NCBI RefSeq assembly: GCF_023656415.1
Contig: NZ_JAMOIL010000013.1
Coordinates: 114,736-178,735 of the forward strand
Origin: Nocardioides bruguierae
GTDB taxonomy: Bacteria; Actinomycetota; Actinomycetes; Propionibacteriales; Nocardioidaceae
Reading direction: 5' to 3'
Length of the DNA stretch: 64,000 bases
Positions 57,290-64,000 of this stretch are shown piece after piece. The notes under the pieces are model-generated. The model was given only the letters and a program-made list of their open reading frames with translations, was not told where the DNA came from and did no database searches. Position 1 is the first letter of the stretch, and every line of letters starts with the position of its first letter. The position numbers and the translations under genes were made by a program.

Positions 57290-58078
57290 ATGCGTCCGCA
57301 GGTGCTGGCCCATCGAGGTGCGAGCCACGACCACGCCGAGCACACGCTCGGGGCCTACGAGGCGGCGCTCGCCCAGGGCGCGGACGGCCTGGAGTGCGAC
57401 GTCCGCCTGACCGCGGACCTGCACCTGGTCTGCGTCCACGACCGCAGCACCCGCCGCACCACCGGGTTCCGCGGCGTCGTCTCCACGATGGACCTGGCCA
57501 CGCTCTCCGAGCTGGACTTCGCGTCATGGAAGCACCCGTGGGCCGAGATGGACGACGAGCGCCCCGACCTGGACCCCGAGCGCGGCCGGGTGCTGACCCT
57601 GCGGCGCCTGCTCGAGGTCGTGGCGGCCCAGGACCGCCCCGTGCGGCTCGCGATCGAGACCAAGCACCCCACCCGCTACGGCGGCCTGGTGGAGAAGAAG
57701 GTCGTCGAGCTGTTGCGCGAGTTCGGGTGGGACGGCCCCGACAGCCCCGTCCGGGTCATGTCGTTCAGCTACACCGCGCTCCAGCGGGTCGAGCGGATGG
57801 CGCCCGGGCTGCCCCTGGTGCAGCTGATCGAGCGCCAGGCCATGTGGCCGATGCTGCGCCAGGTGGTGCCGGGCGATCGCATCCTCGGCCCGGGCATCGA
57901 GCTGCTGCGCGAGCACCCCCGGCTGGCGAAGCGGCTGGGCGACGGCCGCCACGAGCTGCACGTGTGGACGGTCAACACCGAGGAGGACCTGCGGCTCTGC
58001 CTCGACCTCGGGGTCACCGCCGTCATCTCCGACCGTCCCGCCCACCTGCGCAGCCTCGTGGACGCCCTGCCGGAGTAG
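57290..58078 (+). CDS. glycerophosphodiester phosphodiesterase
   Basis: This 262-residue GDPD TIM barrel begins VLAHRGASHDHAEHTLGAYEAAL, with GADGLECDVRLTADLHLVCVHD supplying the catalytic His and metal ligands, then IETKHPTRYGG. No signal peptide, so cytoplasmic: it would release glycerol-3-phosphate from deacylated phospholipids. CACAAT (57277-57282) is 7 nt before ATG 57290. Confidence 0.93.
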   Translation: MRPQVLAHRGASHDHAEHTLGAYEAALAQGADGLECDVRLTADLHLVCVHDRSTRRTTGFRGVVSTMDLATLSELDFASWKHPWAEMDDERPDLDPERGRVLTLRRLLEVVAAQDRPVRLAIETKHPTRYGGLVEKKVVELLREFGWDGPDSPVRVMSFSYTALQRVERMAPGLPLVQLIERQAMWPMLRQVVPGDRILGPGIELLREHPRLAKRLGDGRHELHVWTVNTEEDLRLCLDLGVTAVISDRPAHLRSLVDALPE

Positions 58079-58129
58079 CGGCGCCCGCGGAGGCGGCTCC
58101 CGGCCGGGGCTCGCGGTAGGTTCGCGCCC

Positions 58130-59095
58130 ATGGCGAAGAAGTCCCGCAAGAACCGCGTCGCAGCCCCCGCCGGCTCCTCCGACGGCATCAGCCCCCGGCA
58201 GCCTTGCCCGTGCGGCTCGGGCCGTCGCTACAAGGCCTGCCACGGCGCCGCCGGTGGCCCCGCCCCGGTCTTCGTCTCCCGTCCGTTCGAGGGCATGCCC
58301 TCGGAGACCGACGTCGTCGCGCTGCGCGAGCTGGTGCCCGCCGGCACCGCGCCGCTCACGGTCACGGACGCCGGCGACCGCGAGGTCCTGCTCTGCACGC
58401 TGCTCCCCGGCGCGGCCCCCGCGCTGGTCCGCGAGAACGGCGACATCTGGCTCGGCCTGCAGGTCCAGCACGCCTACGGCGACCCGTCGCGCGACCTGGG
58501 CGCCGTGCTCACCGCGGCCATCGCCAAGGCGGAGGCCGGCGAGAGCGGCATCGTCGGCCTCACCTCCGCGCCGGGCCTCGACGCCCCGCGCCTGCAGGAC
58601 ATGGTCACCGACACAGGCCTGACCGTCACCGTGCACGACGGCTTCGACTACTGGATCGCCGACGCCGCCGCCGAGGACCGCGACGCCCTCGCCGCCGCCC
58701 TCGACCAGGCCAACGGTGCCGCGGCCCCGACCGCCCGCCTCACCGGCGTGACCAGCGCCTACTGGACGCACATGGGCGACCGCGAGTTCCTGCGCTGGAC
58801 CCGCCCCGAGGCCGAGGACGTGCTCCTCTCCGCGCTGGCGATCCTGCACCGCACCGGTGACGACGTGCTCGTCGAGGGCGCCCGGTTCGTCGGCATGTTC
58901 CGTGCCCACGGCCTGCTCACCCCCGTCTGGGACCTCCCGCTCGGCACCGGCGCCGAGGCGCTGGAGGAGCCGGCGGAGGCGTTCGAGAAGAAGCTCACGG
59001 CCGTGCTCGCCGAGCTGGAGGGCGGTCGCGAGCTCACCTCCGATGAGCGCTCCGCCCGCGACGGCTACGCGGGCCGCCAGGTCACCATCCGCTGA
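58130..59095 (+). CDS. DUF5926 family protein with N-terminal SEC-C motif
   Basis: This 321-residue protein starts with a basic segment MAKKSRKNRV and a SEC-C zinc motif PRQPCPCGSGRRYKACHG (residues 23-40). A long actinobacterial DUF5926 region follows (VVALRELVPAGTAPL; FDYWIADAA; SAYWTHMGDREFLRWTRPEAEDVLLSALA). SEC-C is also found at the SecA C-terminus, but function here is unknown. TAGGTT (58117-58122) is 7 nt before ATG. A strong terminator follows. Confidence 0.88.
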   Translation: MAKKSRKNRVAAPAGSSDGISPRQPCPCGSGRRYKACHGAAGGPAPVFVSRPFEGMPSETDVVALRELVPAGTAPLTVTDAGDREVLLCTLLPGAAPALVRENGDIWLGLQVQHAYGDPSRDLGAVLTAAIAKAEAGESGIVGLTSAPGLDAPRLQDMVTDTGLTVTVHDGFDYWIADAAAEDRDALAAALDQANGAAAPTARLTGVTSAYWTHMGDREFLRWTRPEAEDVLLSALAILHRTGDDVLVEGARFVGMFRAHGLLTPVWDLPLGTGAEALEEPAEAFEKKLTAVLAELEGGRELTSDERSARDGYAGRQVTIR

Positions 59096-59144
59096 CCCAC
59101 CAGGGGGTTTGGCGGCACCGCTCCGGAGCCGTAGCGTGACCCCC

Positions 59145-59188
59145 GCACCCGGCCGTTGCTGTGTCCCCCGTCAGCAGCGGTCGGGTGC
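59145..59188. terminator. intrinsic-type terminator between convergent genes
   Basis: GCACCCGGCCGTTGCTG (59145-59161) pairs over 17 bp with CAGCAGCGGTCGGGTGC (59172-59188), with two G-U wobbles and a 10-nt loop, then CTTCATT. It can serve both the DUF5926 gene and the cyclase gene. Confidence 0.75.
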
Positions 59189-59190
59189 CT

Positions 59191-60381
59191 TCATTCCGGA
59201 GACTCCTCCGCCGGCGGCGGGGGCTCGGGCGGTCGCACCAGCCACGGCTGGAGCTTGCGGTAGCCCTTGACGGTCGTGCGGTGCAGCCGCTTCAGGCGGA
59301 CGTCGGGGGCGTCGGCGAGCACCTCGGCCGCGCCGTCGTCCACGAGGATCGCGCCGGGGCGGGCGATGGAGGTCAGGCGGGCCGCCACGTTGACCACGGG
59401 GCCGAGCACGTCGCCGAGCCGGGCCACGACCTCGCCGTAGGCGATGCCGACGCGGACGCGGGGGAACGGGTCGTCCTCGTCCTCGCCGCGGGCGGTGAGG
59501 TCGCAGGCGATCCGCAGGGCCTCCTCCACGGTGTCGGCGACCAGCAGCACCTCGTCCCCGATGCTCTTCACGATGCGCCCGCCGTGGTCCACGGCGGCCT
59601 CCGCGCAGGCGTCCTCGAAGGTCTCGATGAAGTCGACGAGCTCGGGCTCGCGCAGGCCGCGCGCGGTGCTGGTGAAGCCCACGATGTCGCAGAAGCAGAC
59701 GGCCAGGCTGAGGATCGGGTCGGAGGCCGGGTCCTCCGGCACCTCCTCCCCGGAGGCCAGCCGTCGGGTGGCGGACGCGGCCAGGTGCCGGCGCCAGGCG
59801 TAGGACTGCAGCCGCTCGACCCGGGGGAGCACCTCGTCGGCCAGCGCCTGGAGCAGCAGGGCCGGGTCGCCCTGCACCTCGTCCATCTGGCTGACCGCGA
59901 CGCGGGCGAGCAGGGAGGTCTGCCACTCGGCCAGCCGGGCGAAGGAGCGGCCCCAGGTGCGCACCAGCGCGGTGCGGCTGCCGGGGTCGAGCACGCCGAG
60001 GGCCTCGAGCTCGGCGGTGATCCGCAGGGCGGTGACGTCGGCGTCGGTGAAGGCGACCTGGTCGTCGTCGGCGTGCGCGAACCCCAGGGAGCGCCACAGC
60101 GACTCCGCCACGTCCATGGGGACGCCGGCGCGGGCCGCGACCTCGACGCGGGTCAGGTGCGGGGGCCCGCCCAGCAGCAGCTCCTCGACGTTGCCCAGCG
60201 CGGCGACCAGCCCGCGGGTGGTCTCGGCGCGGTCGTCGGGCGGCGCGAGGACGAGGTCGACGGTCGGCTCGTCGGTCAGGTCCGGGTGCCGGCCCGGGTC
60301 CTGTGCCGCGTGCTCGTCCGCGTGCTGGTCCGCGGCGTCCGCGACCGCCCCGGGCGCGGCGGACCGCTCACGCCTGCCCAC
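59191..60381 (-). CDS. class III adenylate/guanylate cyclase
   Basis: This 396-residue cyclase has a C-terminal catalytic domain (about 220-385): CFCDIVGFTSTARGL (first metal Asp), SIGDEVLLVADT (second metal Asp), VRVGIAYGEVVARLGDVLGPVVNVAARLTSIA. The N-terminal half (VEVAARAGVPMDVAESLWRSLGFA...) looks like the HTH-like regulatory domain of Rv1264-type cyclases. There are no TM segments. GTG 60381 lies inside the upstream cyclic-nucleotide-binding gene (14-nt overlap). Confidence 0.92.
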   Translation of the reverse strand: MGRRERSAAPGAVADAADQHADEHAAQDPGRHPDLTDEPTVDLVLAPPDDRAETTRGLVAALGNVEELLLGGPPHLTRVEVAARAGVPMDVAESLWRSLGFAHADDDQVAFTDADVTALRITAELEALGVLDPGSRTALVRTWGRSFARLAEWQTSLLARVAVSQMDEVQGDPALLLQALADEVLPRVERLQSYAWRRHLAASATRRLASGEEVPEDPASDPILSLAVCFCDIVGFTSTARGLREPELVDFIETFEDACAEAAVDHGGRIVKSIGDEVLLVADTVEEALRIACDLTARGEDEDDPFPRVRVGIAYGEVVARLGDVLGPVVNVAARLTSIARPGAILVDDGAAEVLADAPDVRLKRLHRTTVKGYRKLQPWLVRPPEPPPPAEESPE

Positions 60382-60745
60382 CGAACCGCTCCCGGGCCGT
60401 GTGCTCCAGCGCCTGGGCGAAGGACGGCATCTCGTCGGCCAGGCCGCGCAGGGCCTCGGGGGTGAAGTGGATGAGCTCGAGCCGGGTGAGCGCCACGATG
60501 CTCGCGGTGCGCAGCGACTGGTTCATGATCGCGGCCTCCCCGACGATGTCACCGGGCCCGAGCACCGCGACCTCCTCGCCGTGCGAGCGGACCGAGACCT
60601 GGCCCTCGAGGATCACGTACGCCTTGTCCGCGCCGGTGCGCTCGGAGATGGGCGCCCACCCCGCGGGCAGGCTCACCTTGGTGCCGCGGGCGCTGATCCG
60701 GGCGATCTCCTGGGGCGAGAAGGCACTGAAGAACGAGTCGGCCAT
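60368..60745 (-). CDS. cyclic nucleotide-binding domain protein
   Basis: This 125-residue single CNB domain has YVILEGQVSVRSHGEEVAVLGPGDIVGEAAIMNQSLRTASIVALTRLELI. GE...RTAS is the phosphate-binding cassette, with Glu and Arg for the ribose and phosphate of cAMP. It lacks an HTH, so it is not a CRP. AGAGGA lies upstream of ATG 60745. It overlaps the class III cyclase gene and probably senses its product. Confidence 0.9.
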   Translation of the reverse strand: MADSFFSAFSPQEIARISARGTKVSLPAGWAPISERTGADKAYVILEGQVSVRSHGEEVAVLGPGDIVGEAAIMNQSLRTASIVALTRLELIHFTPEALRGLADEMPSFAQALEHTARERFGGQA

Positions 60746-60951
60746 CGCCGTCCTCTCTCTGCTGGTGGGCTCCGAGCTCCCCCGGCGCTGAGCCTCCGGG
60801 GTCCGCTGCTGACGTGTCAAGGGTCACAACGCCTCGAGGGCGTCGGGGTCACGCCACCGGAGGGGGAAGAGGACCGGACATCCTGACGTCCGACCGGGCA
60901 TGACTGAACCGCTCGCGTCGGAGCTGCGTCAGGGAGGGCGTGGAGGCACTG

Positions 60952-61464
60952 ATGACAGACAGGGGCAGCGACGGGAGGCCCGGCTCCTTCGAGGAGCTGG
61001 TGGCCGCTCGGTCCGCCGCGCTCTACCGCACCGCGTACCTGCTCACGGGGCACGCCGGCGACGCCGAGGACCTCGTCCAGACGACGCTGGAGAAGCTGTG
61101 GGGCGCGTGGCGGAAGGTGGCGCGGGCCGACAGCCCGGACGCGTACGCGCGCCGGGTCATGATGAACGCGTTCCTCTCGGGACGCCGGAGGCCAGGCGTC
61201 CGGCGGGAGCGACTGGTCGAGTCGCCGCCGGACCTGCCGGCGCCCACGGGCACGAGCGCGGACGACCGGCTCACGCTCTGGCCCGCCGTGCTGGCGCTGC
61301 CCGAGCGGCAGCGCGCCGTCGTCGTCCTGCGCTTCTACGGGCAGCTGACCGAGGCCGAGATCGCCGAGGCGCTGGGCATGGCGCGCGGCACCGTGAAGTC
61401 CACGTCGAGCGCGGCTCTGCGCAACCTGCGCAGCGCCCTGGAGCAGCAGGAGGGGGAGCGATGA
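60952..61464 (+). CDS. SigE-family ECF RNA polymerase sigma factor
   Basis: This 170-residue ECF sigma factor has region 2 (FEELVAARSAALYRTAYLLTGHAGDAEDLVQTTLEKLWGAW) and region 4 (LPERQRAVVVLRFYGQLTEAEIAEALGMARGTVKSTSSAALRNLR), with the short actinobacterial SigE-like layout. ATG 60952 has GGAGG 5 nt upstream; the in-frame GTG at 60940 has poor spacing. The next gene overlaps by ATGA and is probably its membrane-anchored regulator. Confidence 0.93.
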   Translation: MTDRGSDGRPGSFEELVAARSAALYRTAYLLTGHAGDAEDLVQTTLEKLWGAWRKVARADSPDAYARRVMMNAFLSGRRRPGVRRERLVESPPDLPAPTGTSADDRLTLWPAVLALPERQRAVVVLRFYGQLTEAEIAEALGMARGTVKSTSSAALRNLRSALEQQEGER

Positions 61465-62690
61465 GCACCGAGACGGACCTGGAGCGGCTCCTCGAGGCCG
61501 AGCTCGGCGGCGTGGCCGGGCAGGTCGGCGAACCGCGGGTCGACACCCTCGGCATCGTGCGCCAGGCACGGCAGGACGCCTCCAGCCGGCGCGGCCGCTA
61601 CGTGCTGGGCGCCGCGGCCGCCGTGGTCGCCGCCGTGGTGGCCGTCGCGGCCCTCGTCGCGCTGCCCGATCGGGACGGGTCGGTGCCGCCGGCCGCCGGA
61701 CCCACCGCGAGCGAGGGCGCCACCGACGCCGACTCCGCCACCGACGACGCGGATCACAGCGACGTCGTGCCCTACGTGTGGCAGGGCCGGCTCTACGTTG
61801 GCGGCCAGGAGCTGCGCCTCTACGACCCCTACCTCGGGCTCACCTGGGCGCGGAGCACCGTCGTCCTCCACGGCGGCAACGCGGACGTGGCGCCGGTGTG
61901 GACCCGCGACGGCTCCGAGCCGCAGCCGCTGCCCGTGGCGACCGACGACGCAGGCTCCCCGCTGTACGTGGGCGGGGTGAACGTCTCGCCCGACGGCAGC
62001 ACGGTCGCGTGGACCGAGCAGCTGGACTGGGTCTACCGGTCGGCCAGGGAGGACGTGACCGTCCAGGTGGCCCGGATGGACCTGGACACCGGCGAGGTCC
62101 AGCGCACCGCGGCCCTGGACTACCCCGGGGAAGGCACCCCCGGCGGGTTCCTCCAGGCCGTGTGGGACGACGGGACCGTCGTCATCACCGGCACCCCGTT
62201 GCGGGTCTGGCGGGCGGACGGTCGCCTCCAGGAGGTGACGTCGGGCGGGGAACCGGTCACGGGGCGCTCCGGTGTCTCCCTCGGCGAGCCGCTGGTCGAG
62301 ATCCAGACGGACGGAGCGGCCACGCTGGCGTCCCTGCGCCCGAACGGCACCGTGGGCGGGTCGATGGTGCTGCCGGAGACCAGCCTGCCCTGGGGCGCGC
62401 TGTCGCCGGGGGGCCGCTGGTACGCCCGGGTCTGGCGCAACGACGACGAGGGGCTGCTCGTCTCCGACCTGAGGACCGGCGAGGACGTGGCGCCGACGCT
62501 GCCCGAGGCCAGGGGCGACTGGGTGCCGGTCGCCTGGGCGAGCGAGACCGAGCTCCTCGTCCTGGACGTGAAGGACTGGACCTGGACCGAGACCCGGGTC
62601 TTCTCCGAGCAGCGCTGCGACGTCTCCACCGGCGTCTGCGAGGAGGTCGAGGAGGACTTCCCCCGGGCGACGGTGCAGCTGCCGGACTGA
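61461..62690 (+). CDS. probable anti-sigma/membrane-anchored beta-propeller-like protein
   Basis: This 409-residue protein has a cytoplasmic N-terminus (1-45, ERLLEAELGGVAGQVGEPRVDTLGIVRQARQDASSRR), one TM helix (about 47-67) and an extracytoplasmic domain of repeated beta segments (VNVSPDGSTVAWTEQ; ALSPGGRWYARVW) like a WD40/TolB propeller. A Cys pair sits near the C-terminus (QRCDVSTGVCEEV). The position after an ECF sigma gene with ATGA overlap suggests it restrains that sigma factor. Confidence 0.75.
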   Translation: MSTETDLERLLEAELGGVAGQVGEPRVDTLGIVRQARQDASSRRGRYVLGAAAAVVAAVVAVAALVALPDRDGSVPPAAGPTASEGATDADSATDDADHSDVVPYVWQGRLYVGGQELRLYDPYLGLTWARSTVVLHGGNADVAPVWTRDGSEPQPLPVATDDAGSPLYVGGVNVSPDGSTVAWTEQLDWVYRSAREDVTVQVARMDLDTGEVQRTAALDYPGEGTPGGFLQAVWDDGTVVITGTPLRVWRADGRLQEVTSGGEPVTGRSGVSLGEPLVEIQTDGAATLASLRPNGTVGGSMVLPETSLPWGALSPGGRWYARVWRNDDEGLLVSDLRTGEDVAPTLPEARGDWVPVAWASETELLVLDVKDWTWTETRVFSEQRCDVSTGVCEEVEEDFPRATVQLPD

Positions 62691-62733
62691 CGGCCGGGCA
62701 CAACCTTCCGTCGCTGACCGTCGTCCCACGGGC

Positions 62734-63801
62734 ATGGAGAACACCGGAGGACGACAGGTGACCGTGGTCGTGGTGGGGCTGGCCCTGCTGCTGGCCGCGG
62801 CGGTGACGGGTGTGCTGGTGCTGCGCGGGAGCGAGCCCACGAGCACGCCGGTCCGGGCGGAGGAACCGGCGCCGGGCGCGGCGCCGTCCGTGCCCTACTG
62901 GCGCGGCGGCGCCGTCGACCAGCGTGGCCTGGTGTGGGGTGGCGACCTCGTCGCGATGCCCAGGCCCACGGCGCTGAGCTGGGCGGACGGGGTGCTGGCC
63001 GTGCGCTCCGACGAGGGCGTCCAGGTGCTGACCGGGCCGGAGGAGGAGGCGTTGCGGCTCGGCCCCGAGGAGGGCGCGGGGCTACGGCTCGCACCGCGCG
63101 GCGGCCACGCCGCGTGGCTGCGCACCGTGCGCGAGACCAGCCTGGCCGACGGGTCGCTGCGGCGGACCGTGCGGGTCGTCGTGCAGGACCTCGACAGCGG
63201 CGAGCGCACCCGCAGCCTCCCGCTCACCAGCAGGATCACCTGCTGCGACGCCGGCGGCTCGGCGACGCTGGCAGGCGTCTCGGACGACGGGGCCGCCCTC
63301 GTCTCGTTCGTGGGCGGAGCCAGCCTGCGGATGCTGCCCGACGGCACCCTGCAGCAGCTACGTCTGCGTCCCGAGGCGACCTCCGGGCTGCAGCACCCCA
63401 CCTGGCCCGGTGGCGTGACCTGGACCGACGGCGACGGGGCGCTGCACCTCGCCGGGCTGACCGGGACCGGCGAGGGCACCGACGCCCGGGCCGTCGACGC
63501 CGGGGTCGGTCTCCTCGCCTTCAGCCCGGACGGTGGCCGCGTGCTGCGTGCCCGCGGCGGCCGGGTCGAGGTGCAGCCGGCCGACGGAGGCGCCTGGTCG
63601 CGGCTCGACCTGCCCGCGGGGCCCGCCTGGCGGGTCGCTGCCCTGCCCGACGAGGCCACGGTGCTCGTCGCCTCTGACAACGCCACCGGCACGGCACGCC
63701 CGCGCGCCCAGCGCTGCGACCTCGACGCGCTCGGCTGCGAGCCCGTCGCCCTGCCCGCCGTCCGCGTCGTCCTGCCGGGTGGCCCGACGACGTCCTGGTG
63801 A
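62734..63801 (+). CDS. membrane-anchored propeller-like paralogue
   Basis: This 355-residue protein has an N-terminal signal-anchor (about 9-29), then beta-rich repeats (LRLAPRGGHAAWLRTV; LLAFSPDGGRVLRARGG) and the C-terminal QRCDLDALGCEPV Cys pair seen also in the upstream protein, so the two are paralogues. It lacks the long cytoplasmic N-terminus. It is probably in the same operon, 43 nt downstream, and may be a co-sensor or an output of the sigma system. Confidence 0.7.
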   Translation: MENTGGRQVTVVVVGLALLLAAAVTGVLVLRGSEPTSTPVRAEEPAPGAAPSVPYWRGGAVDQRGLVWGGDLVAMPRPTALSWADGVLAVRSDEGVQVLTGPEEEALRLGPEEGAGLRLAPRGGHAAWLRTVRETSLADGSLRRTVRVVVQDLDSGERTRSLPLTSRITCCDAGGSATLAGVSDDGAALVSFVGGASLRMLPDGTLQQLRLRPEATSGLQHPTWPGGVTWTDGDGALHLAGLTGTGEGTDARAVDAGVGLLAFSPDGGRVLRARGGRVEVQPADGGAWSRLDLPAGPAWRVAALPDEATVLVASDNATGTARPRAQRCDLDALGCEPVALPAVRVVLPGGPTTSW

Positions 63802-63803
63802 CC

Positions 63804-63845
63804 GCGTCTCCCCGATGGCGCCTCCCCGGTAGCGCCTCCCCGATA
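63804..63845. repeat. 14-bp tandem repeat, three copies
   Basis: GCGTCTCCCCGATG, GCGCCTCCCCGGTA and GCGCCTCCCCGATA follow each other directly after the stop at 63801. Confidence 0.8.
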
Positions 63846-63919
63846 GTCCGTGACGTTCTGCAGCCGACACGCCGCTTGGGTTCATGCGGTGGTCGCAACA
63901 CCTAGCCCTGGAGGGGTGT

Positions 63920-64000
63920 ATGGGTGTCGGAGGCCGGCCGCGGGTACGGCGGAGCGTCGAGAGAGCTTTCTGGGAGCTGGTTCCTGAGCATCGGTCCTGG
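63920..64000 (+). mobile_element. 5' end of IS30-type transposase (truncated by window edge)
   Basis: From ATG 63920, preceded by GGAGGGG, 27 codons are open to the edge. They encode a basic start (GGRPRVRRSVERAFWELV) like the N-terminus of actinobacterial IS30-family transposases. The IS left end probably lies in 63846-63919. The call rests on a short stretch and may be wrong. Confidence 0.45.

Overview
This window is high-GC actinobacterial chromosome, most like Nocardioides or another Nocardioidaceae. Support for this: coding bias that fills every frame with spurious ORFs, many GTG starts, an F420-type luciferase-like oxidoreductase, polyphosphate glucokinase, a DUF5926/SEC-C protein, a DUF222-HNH protein, and many -10 hexamers placed 6-7 nt before start codons, as in leaderless actinobacterial transcripts. 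About 60 genes are supported. No rRNA, tRNA, CRISPR array or prophage was seen. The left edge cuts a TetR gene and the right edge cuts what looks like an IS30-type transposase.

Layout. 1-8.1 kb: a TetR regulator divergent from an NAD-dependent epimerase with two matching palindromic operators between them, then an alpha/beta hydrolase, an aldo/keto reductase, a GGCT-fold protein coupled to a CPVC membrane protein, two universal stress proteins, a Gfo/Idh/MocA oxidoreductase and an LLM oxidoreductase. 8.2-19.6 kb: a secreted GH5 glycanase with a Ser-Thr linker and a tandem binding module, a short-chain dehydrogenase, a glutathione peroxidase plus SRPBCC pair, an ACT-domain malic enzyme, polyphosphate glucokinase, a ferritin-like protein, an M15 lipoprotein peptidase and a DCC thiol protein. 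19.6-20 kb: a non-coding region that is almost entirely one imperfect inverted repeat, followed by an M13 peptidase with a ComB-like phosphatase. 23-25 kb: a LuxR response regulator and histidine kinase. 25.7-34.2 kb: DNA-related functions, namely a RecQ helicase with a C-terminal phosphoribosyltransferase-like domain, a SNF2 helicase coupled to a SWIM zinc-finger protein, and a DUF222-HNH protein.

34-41 kb: a TetR regulator, a GH26 glycanase, then a tightly overlapping leucine-catabolic operon (carboxyltransferase, biotin carboxylase/biotin carrier and HMG-CoA lyase). A 20-bp perfect palindrome resembling parS lies inside the carboxylase gene. 41.2-44.8 kb: a three-gene operon of two paralogous sulfotransferases flanking an unrecognised protein. 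44.8-48 kb: EcsC protein, leucyl/phenylalanyl-tRNA-protein transferase, a lipoprotein, rhodanese and Fpg/Nei glycosylase.

48-56 kb: nitrogen-compound catabolism. A permease, a copper amine oxidase and a Met/His-rich membrane protein form one overlapping operon. It diverges from a second permease plus IclR regulator, and is followed by a urate hydroxylase (HpxO type) whose promoter shares a 16-bp motif with the permease intergenic region. 56-64 kb: an AAA ATPase with tandem operator-like repeats, a glycerophosphodiesterase, DUF5926, a cAMP module (cyclic-nucleotide-binding protein overlapping a class III cyclase), and an ECF sigma factor with two paralogous membrane-anchored proteins.

Two features recur. 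First, about 29 genes have an A-n3-T type -10 hexamer 6-7 nt upstream of the start codon, and downstream cistrons are mostly joined by 4-nt GTGA or ATGA overlaps. Second, imperfect palindromic intergenic repeats lie mainly between convergent genes.
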